Of a DNA stretch of 41,803 bases, positions 38,841-41,803 are shown piece by piece. The stretch is from Actinomycetota bacterium (GTDB taxonomy: Bacteria; Actinomycetota; Actinomycetes; Actinomycetales; Microbacteriaceae). A model generated the notes under the pieces. The model saw nothing but the letters and a program-made list of their open reading frames with translations, did no database searches and had not been told where the DNA came from. The DNA is taken from assembly GCA_018268435.1 (NCBI GenBank), contig JAFDWP010000085.1, positions 1 to 41,803 on the forward strand. Direction: 5' to 3'. Position 1 is the stretch's first letter. Each line of letters starts with the position of its first letter. A program made the position numbers and the translations under genes.

Positions 38841-39647
38841 TCAGGCGGTGCGCAGGCGGCGTCCGCGGATCGCCTTGAGCGCCATCTGCACGGCGATGAA
38901 GGTCAGGTAGGCGGCGAACAGGATGTTGCTCGCGAACGGATCCATCAGGGTCGCGAACCAGGCGCCGAGCGCCGTGGTGGTGCACGCGGCGAGGCCGATC
39001 AGGCCCGCGGCGAGGAGGTCGACGTTGTGGTGGCGGAGGTTGCCGATCGTGCCCGAGATCGCGGTCGGGATCATCATCAGCAGGGACGTGCCCTTCGCGA
39101 TGAGGTCGCTCGTGCCGAAGGCGAGCATGAGCACGGGCACCACGACGACGCCGCCGCCGACGCCGATGAGTCCCGCGAGCACCCCCGTGAACAGCCCCAG
39201 CACCAGCAGCAGCGGGGTGGTCAGCACCGTGAGCTCGAGTCCGGCGCCGCGCGACGGGATGACGAGGAACAGGCTCACGATGACGACGACGAGGAAGCCG
39301 ACGAAGGCCCAGCGCAGCGCGGTCTGCGAGATCCGGGTGAGCAGGCGCGTGCCGATCTGCGCGCCGACGACGGACCCGATCGCGAGGATGATCGCGGGGA
39401 TCCAGGCGACGGCGTCGTGCAGGGCGTAGGAGATCACGCCGACGGCGGCCGTGGGCACGATCGCGGCGAGCGAGGTGCCGGCGCTCAGGCGCTGGTCGAA
39501 CGCGAGCAGCAGCACGAGCAGGGGCACGATGACGGTGCCGCCGCCCACACCGAACAGGCCCGAGAGCAGTCCCGCCGCGAGGCCGATCCCGATGAACGCC
39601 GCGTAAGCCCGCGGCCCGCGCATCCGTTCGACAGCGCCCTCGCCCAC
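38841..39647 (-). CDS. TSUP-family sulfite/organosulfur exporter-like permease
   Basis: This 268-residue membrane protein of the TauE/SafE/YfcA family has about eight helices arranged as two repeats, each with a Gly-rich motif (GLLSGLFGVGGGTVIVPLLVLLL near residue 25; GVLAGLIGVGGGVVVVPVLML near 160). Such permeases move sulfite, sulfoacetate or related anions. The start is GTG at 39647, with GGGGAG 5 bases upstream; ATG at 39623 is the alternative. A -10-like TAGGCT lies about 45 bases upstream. Substrate cannot be read from sequence. Confidence 0.88.
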   Translation of the reverse strand: MGEGAVERMRGPRAYAAFIGIGLAAGLLSGLFGVGGGTVIVPLLVLLLAFDQRLSAGTSLAAIVPTAAVGVISYALHDAVAWIPAIILAIGSVVGAQIGTRLLTRISQTALRWAFVGFLVVVIVSLFLVIPSRGAGLELTVLTTPLLLVLGLFTGVLAGLIGVGGGVVVVPVLMLAFGTSDLIAKGTSLLMMIPTAISGTIGNLRHHNVDLLAAGLIGLAACTTTALGAWFATLMDPFASNILFAAYLTFIAVQMALKAIRGRRLRTA

Positions 39648-39746
39648 GTCTGCTCCCCTCCGCTCGCACGACGCGCGCGGAGCCCCGACCAGCCTACCCA
39701 CCGCCCGCGGATTGCGGGCTCGGATCCCCGCGGGGATGATGAGCGG

Positions 39747-40907
39747 ATGGACCAGGCAGCCCCGCCGGCGCAGGAGCGCGACGCCACACGCGCCGACTGG
39801 ATGGAGCTGTTCTTCGATCTGGTGTTCGTCGCGCTCGTCGGCCAGCTCTCCGGCGGGCTGCACCACGCGTCGACCTTCGCCCAGCTGGGTGTGTTCCTCG
39901 CCCTGTTCGCCTCGGTGTGGTGGTCCTGGGTGAACCTGACGTTCGCGGTGAGCATCCAGACGCATCTGTCGCGGCGCACCCTTGCGGCCTTCATGCTGCT
40001 GGCGATGGCGGCGATGGGCGCGATCGCCGTCGCCGCCCCCGAGGCGCTGGCCGACCGGGCCTGGCTGTTCGCCCTGGGCAACGCCGTGCTGCGGGCGGTC
40101 ATGCTCGCGCTCTGGGCGCGCAGCAACTGGGCCGCCGGGGGCGCGCCGGCGCGGGTGCGGATCATCGCGTACAACGGCGCGACCGGGGTGCTCTGGCTCG
40201 CCTCGGTGTTCGTCCCCGACCCCGCCCGCTTCGTGATCTGGGCCGTCGCGATCGCCGCCGAGATCCTGCTGCTGGTGCTCACGGCCCCCTCGCTGCTGCG
40301 CCGGATCGGCACCCTGAACGTGGAGTACCTCGCCGAACGCTTCGGCACGCTCGTGATCATCGCGCTCGGCGAGACCGTGCTGGCCATCATCGTCGCCCTC
40401 TCCGCGCATCTCGATCCGCTGTCGGCCGGGGTGGCGCTGTTCGCCCTGGTCGTCGCCGCCGGCCTCGCCTGGGCGTCGTTCCTGTTCGGGATCGACCTGA
40501 TGCGCGAGGGTCTGGAGCATCTCGCCGCGCGCGGCGACTCCCGCGGCATCGTGACGACCTTCGCCTTCCTGCCCTATGCGCTGGTGAGCGGGATCATGCT
40601 GCTCTCGGGCGCGGTCTCCTTCGCGGTCGCGGCACCGGACGCGGTGCTGCCGCCCGCGATCGCCGTGGCCTTCGGCGGCGGGGTGATGCTGTTCTACGGC
40701 ACGAACGCCGCGATCGGACTGCGCTACGGCACGCCGTGGCGCGCCCTGGCGCCGTGGGCGGTGCCCGCGCTGGTGCTGGCCGCCGCCTCAGGGGCGCTCG
40801 CCCTGGTCCAGCCGGCGTTCGCGGCCCTCGCCGCGATGGCGCTGAGCATCGCCGTGATCGTCACGCGGAGCGAGCTGCGCCGCCGGGCCGCGGCACGGCG
40901 GGGCTGA
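39747..40907 (+). CDS. Low temperature requirement protein A (LtrA) family membrane protein
   Basis: This 386-residue protein has about ten membrane helices and the LtrA signature near its start (TRADWMELFFDLVFVALVGQLSGGLHHAST) plus LAERFGTLVIIALGETVLAII (about residues 195-215). The family was named for low-temperature growth in Listeria, and its biochemical role is unknown. ATG at 39747 has GATGAT 6 bases upstream and no ribosome site. The gene converges with the enoyl-CoA hydratase gene, with only 7 bases between stops. Confidence 0.87.
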   Translation: MDQAAPPAQERDATRADWMELFFDLVFVALVGQLSGGLHHASTFAQLGVFLALFASVWWSWVNLTFAVSIQTHLSRRTLAAFMLLAMAAMGAIAVAAPEALADRAWLFALGNAVLRAVMLALWARSNWAAGGAPARVRIIAYNGATGVLWLASVFVPDPARFVIWAVAIAAEILLLVLTAPSLLRRIGTLNVEYLAERFGTLVIIALGETVLAIIVALSAHLDPLSAGVALFALVVAAGLAWASFLFGIDLMREGLEHLAARGDSRGIVTTFAFLPYALVSGIMLLSGAVSFAVAAPDAVLPPAIAVAFGGGVMLFYGTNAAIGLRYGTPWRALAPWAVPALVLAAASGALALVQPAFAALAAMALSIAVIVTRSELRRRAAARRG

Positions 40908-40914
40908 CGAGCTC

Positions 40915-41700
40915 TCAGCGCCCCGTGAACCGCGGCGGCCGCTTCTCCTGGAACGCGGCGAACCCCTCCCGGTAGTCGTCCGTGTCGCAGAGCGCCGCCT
41001 GCGCCGCGTTCTCCTGGCGCATCGACGCCCACAGCCCGAGCCGCTCATCGCGCAGCGCCGCCACGAGCCGCTTGCTCGTCACGAACGCGGCCGTCGCGCC
41101 CTCCGCGGCGCGCTCGGCGGCGGCGAGCGTCGCCTCGAGGACCTCGTCGGCCGGCAGCACCTGCGAGAACAGGCCCGCGGCGACCGCCTCGGATCCGCTC
41201 ATCAGACGCCCCGTGTAGACGAGGTCGAGCGTGCGGTGCGCGCCGAGCCGCTCCACGAACAGCGCGTGCCCGCCCGAGTCCAGGGTCGCGCCGAGGGCGG
41301 CGAAGGGGGATCCGATCTTCGCGGTGTCGGCGACGTAGACGACGTCCGTCGCGATGAGCAGCCCCAGGCCGACGCCGAGGCACGCGCCCTGCGCCGCCGC
41401 GAAGGTGGGCGCCGGGAACGCGGACATGCGCTGCAGCACCGGGGTGACGAGGCCGTCGAGATAGCCCGTCACATCGTCGTCGCGCGGATCCACGCCGGAG
41501 ATGTCGCGACCGGCGCAGAACGCCCTGCCCTCCCCCGTCAGCACGAGGGCGCGGACGCCGGCGCGCTCCGCCTCGGCGTAGGCGTCGCCGAGGTCGCGCA
41601 CCGCCTGCGCGTCGAGGGCGTTGAGCTTTCCGGAGTTGTCCAGCGTGATGTGCGCGACGGACGCGCCGCCCTGCGTCGCGGTGATGTCGAGGTCGATCAC
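40915..41700 (-). CDS. paaG: Enoyl-CoA hydratase/isomerase, PaaG-like
   Basis: This 261-residue crotonase-fold protein has the oxyanion-hole segments GEGRAFCAGRDISG and AAQGACLGVGLGLLIATD. A DSGG motif (GATLDSGGHALFVERLG, about residue 133), as in PaaG, replaces the hydratase Glu pair. PaaG isomerises epoxyphenylacetyl-CoA to oxepin-CoA. The partial gene next to it encodes a PaaE-like reductase, so the gene probably belongs to a phenylacetate operon. ATG at 41700 has a GGAG site. A plain enoyl-CoA hydratase (PaaF) is the alternative; the DSGG supports PaaG. Confidence 0.8.
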   Translation of the reverse strand: MIDLDITATQGGASVAHITLDNSGKLNALDAQAVRDLGDAYAEAERAGVRALVLTGEGRAFCAGRDISGVDPRDDDVTGYLDGLVTPVLQRMSAFPAPTFAAAQGACLGVGLGLLIATDVVYVADTAKIGSPFAALGATLDSGGHALFVERLGAHRTLDLVYTGRLMSGSEAVAAGLFSQVLPADEVLEATLAAAERAAEGATAAFVTSKRLVAALRDERLGLWASMRQENAAQAALCDTDDYREGFAAFQEKRPPRFTGR

Positions 41701-41724
41701 GGGCTGCTCCGTTCGGTGCGGCGG

Positions 41725-41803
41725 TCAGACGTCGTAGTCGACGACGACGCGATCCGACGTGGGGTGGGACTGGCAGGTGAGCACGTAGCCGCGGTCGAGC
41801 TCC
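41725..41803 (-). CDS. paaE: Phenylacetyl-CoA epoxidase reductase subunit (partial, C-terminus)
   Basis: The last 79 bases encode the final 25 residues of a minus-strand protein cut by the window edge: ELDRGYVLTCQSHP followed by TSDRVVVDYDV and a stop. The Cys in LTCQ is the last ligand of a plant-type 2Fe-2S cluster, and the pattern matches the C-terminus of PaaE/PaaK, the reductase of the phenylacetyl-CoA 1,2-epoxidase. It precedes the PaaG-like gene by 24 bases in the same direction. Confidence 0.75.
   Translation of the reverse strand, partial: ELDRGYVLTCQSHPTSDRVVVDYDV

Noticed and set aside
39711-39735. Short palindromes GCCCGC-GGATT-GCGGGC and CCCCGCGGGG upstream of ltrA
   Set aside because: They are short and purely G/C in a region where such matches are common; no clear function.

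Overview
This is a 41.8 kb chromosomal window from a very GC-rich actinobacterium, most likely family Microbacteriaceae (a Microbacterium-like organism). The evidence is the codon use, the C50 carotenoid operon of the corynebacterial/Micrococcales type, the RamB, HadA/HadB and PucR families, a NusG with a long acidic N-terminus, and the tRNA-Trp-secE-nusG-rplK-rplA neighbourhood. I see no insertion sequence, prophage, CRISPR array or rRNA. Nearly all of the window is coding. No gene-free gap exceeds about 220 bases.

Layout. 0-4 kb: a stand-alone LigD-type polymerase, a DUF2470-heme oxygenase fusion under an IdeR/DtxR iron box, and the divergent lysG/lysE lysine-export pair. 4-10.2 kb: a divergent MarR regulator (CrtR-like) and a tightly overlapping operon idi-crtE-crtB-crtI-crtYe-crtYf-crtEb, which should make a cyclic C50 carotenoid of the decaprenoxanthin type. 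10.3-14.6 kb (minus strand): tRNA-Trp, secE, nusG, rplK, rplA. A WYL regulator and a divergent VOC gene sit between nusG and rplK. 14.8-25.2 kb: poxB, then a putrescine/GABA catabolic region: two succinate-semialdehyde-type dehydrogenases, a universal stress protein coupled to putrescine oxidase, gabT, and a divergent PucR-type regulator. 25.2-26.5 kb: a metallo-beta-lactamase-fold gene divergent from its TetR regulator. 27-31 kb: ramB divergent from malate synthase (aceB), then an RraA-like gene. 31-34.9 kb: an uncharacterised protein coupled to a two-module HD-GYP/LuxR regulator, an MddA/NnrU-like membrane protein and a small unknown. 35-38.8 kb: aspC, a VOC gene, murB, hadB and hadA. 38.8-41.8 kb: a TSUP transporter, LtrA, and the edge of a phenylacetate (paa) operon.

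How it works together. Putrescine oxidase gives 4-aminobutanal. One of the two aldehyde dehydrogenases could make GABA, GabT makes succinate semialdehyde, and the other dehydrogenase makes succinate. AceB and RamB point to acetate/C2 assimilation, and PoxB and the paa genes feed acetyl units. The order hadA-hadB-murB-aspC-trpT-secE-nusG-rplK-rplA is conserved in actinobacteria. Here it is interrupted twice, by about 20 kb between aspC and tRNA-Trp and by the WYL/VOC pair between nusG and rplK.

The most striking window-wide signal is a start-site pattern. At least ten genes have a TANNNT -10 hexamer followed by only 6-7 nt and then the start codon, which predicts leaderless transcripts. No clearly new multi-gene defence or biosynthetic system is evident. 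The best candidates for new biology are the WYL/VOC module with its perfect operator and apparent ATT start, the duplicated HD-GYP/LuxR protein with its coupled partner, and the 84-bp symmetric palindrome downstream of aspC.
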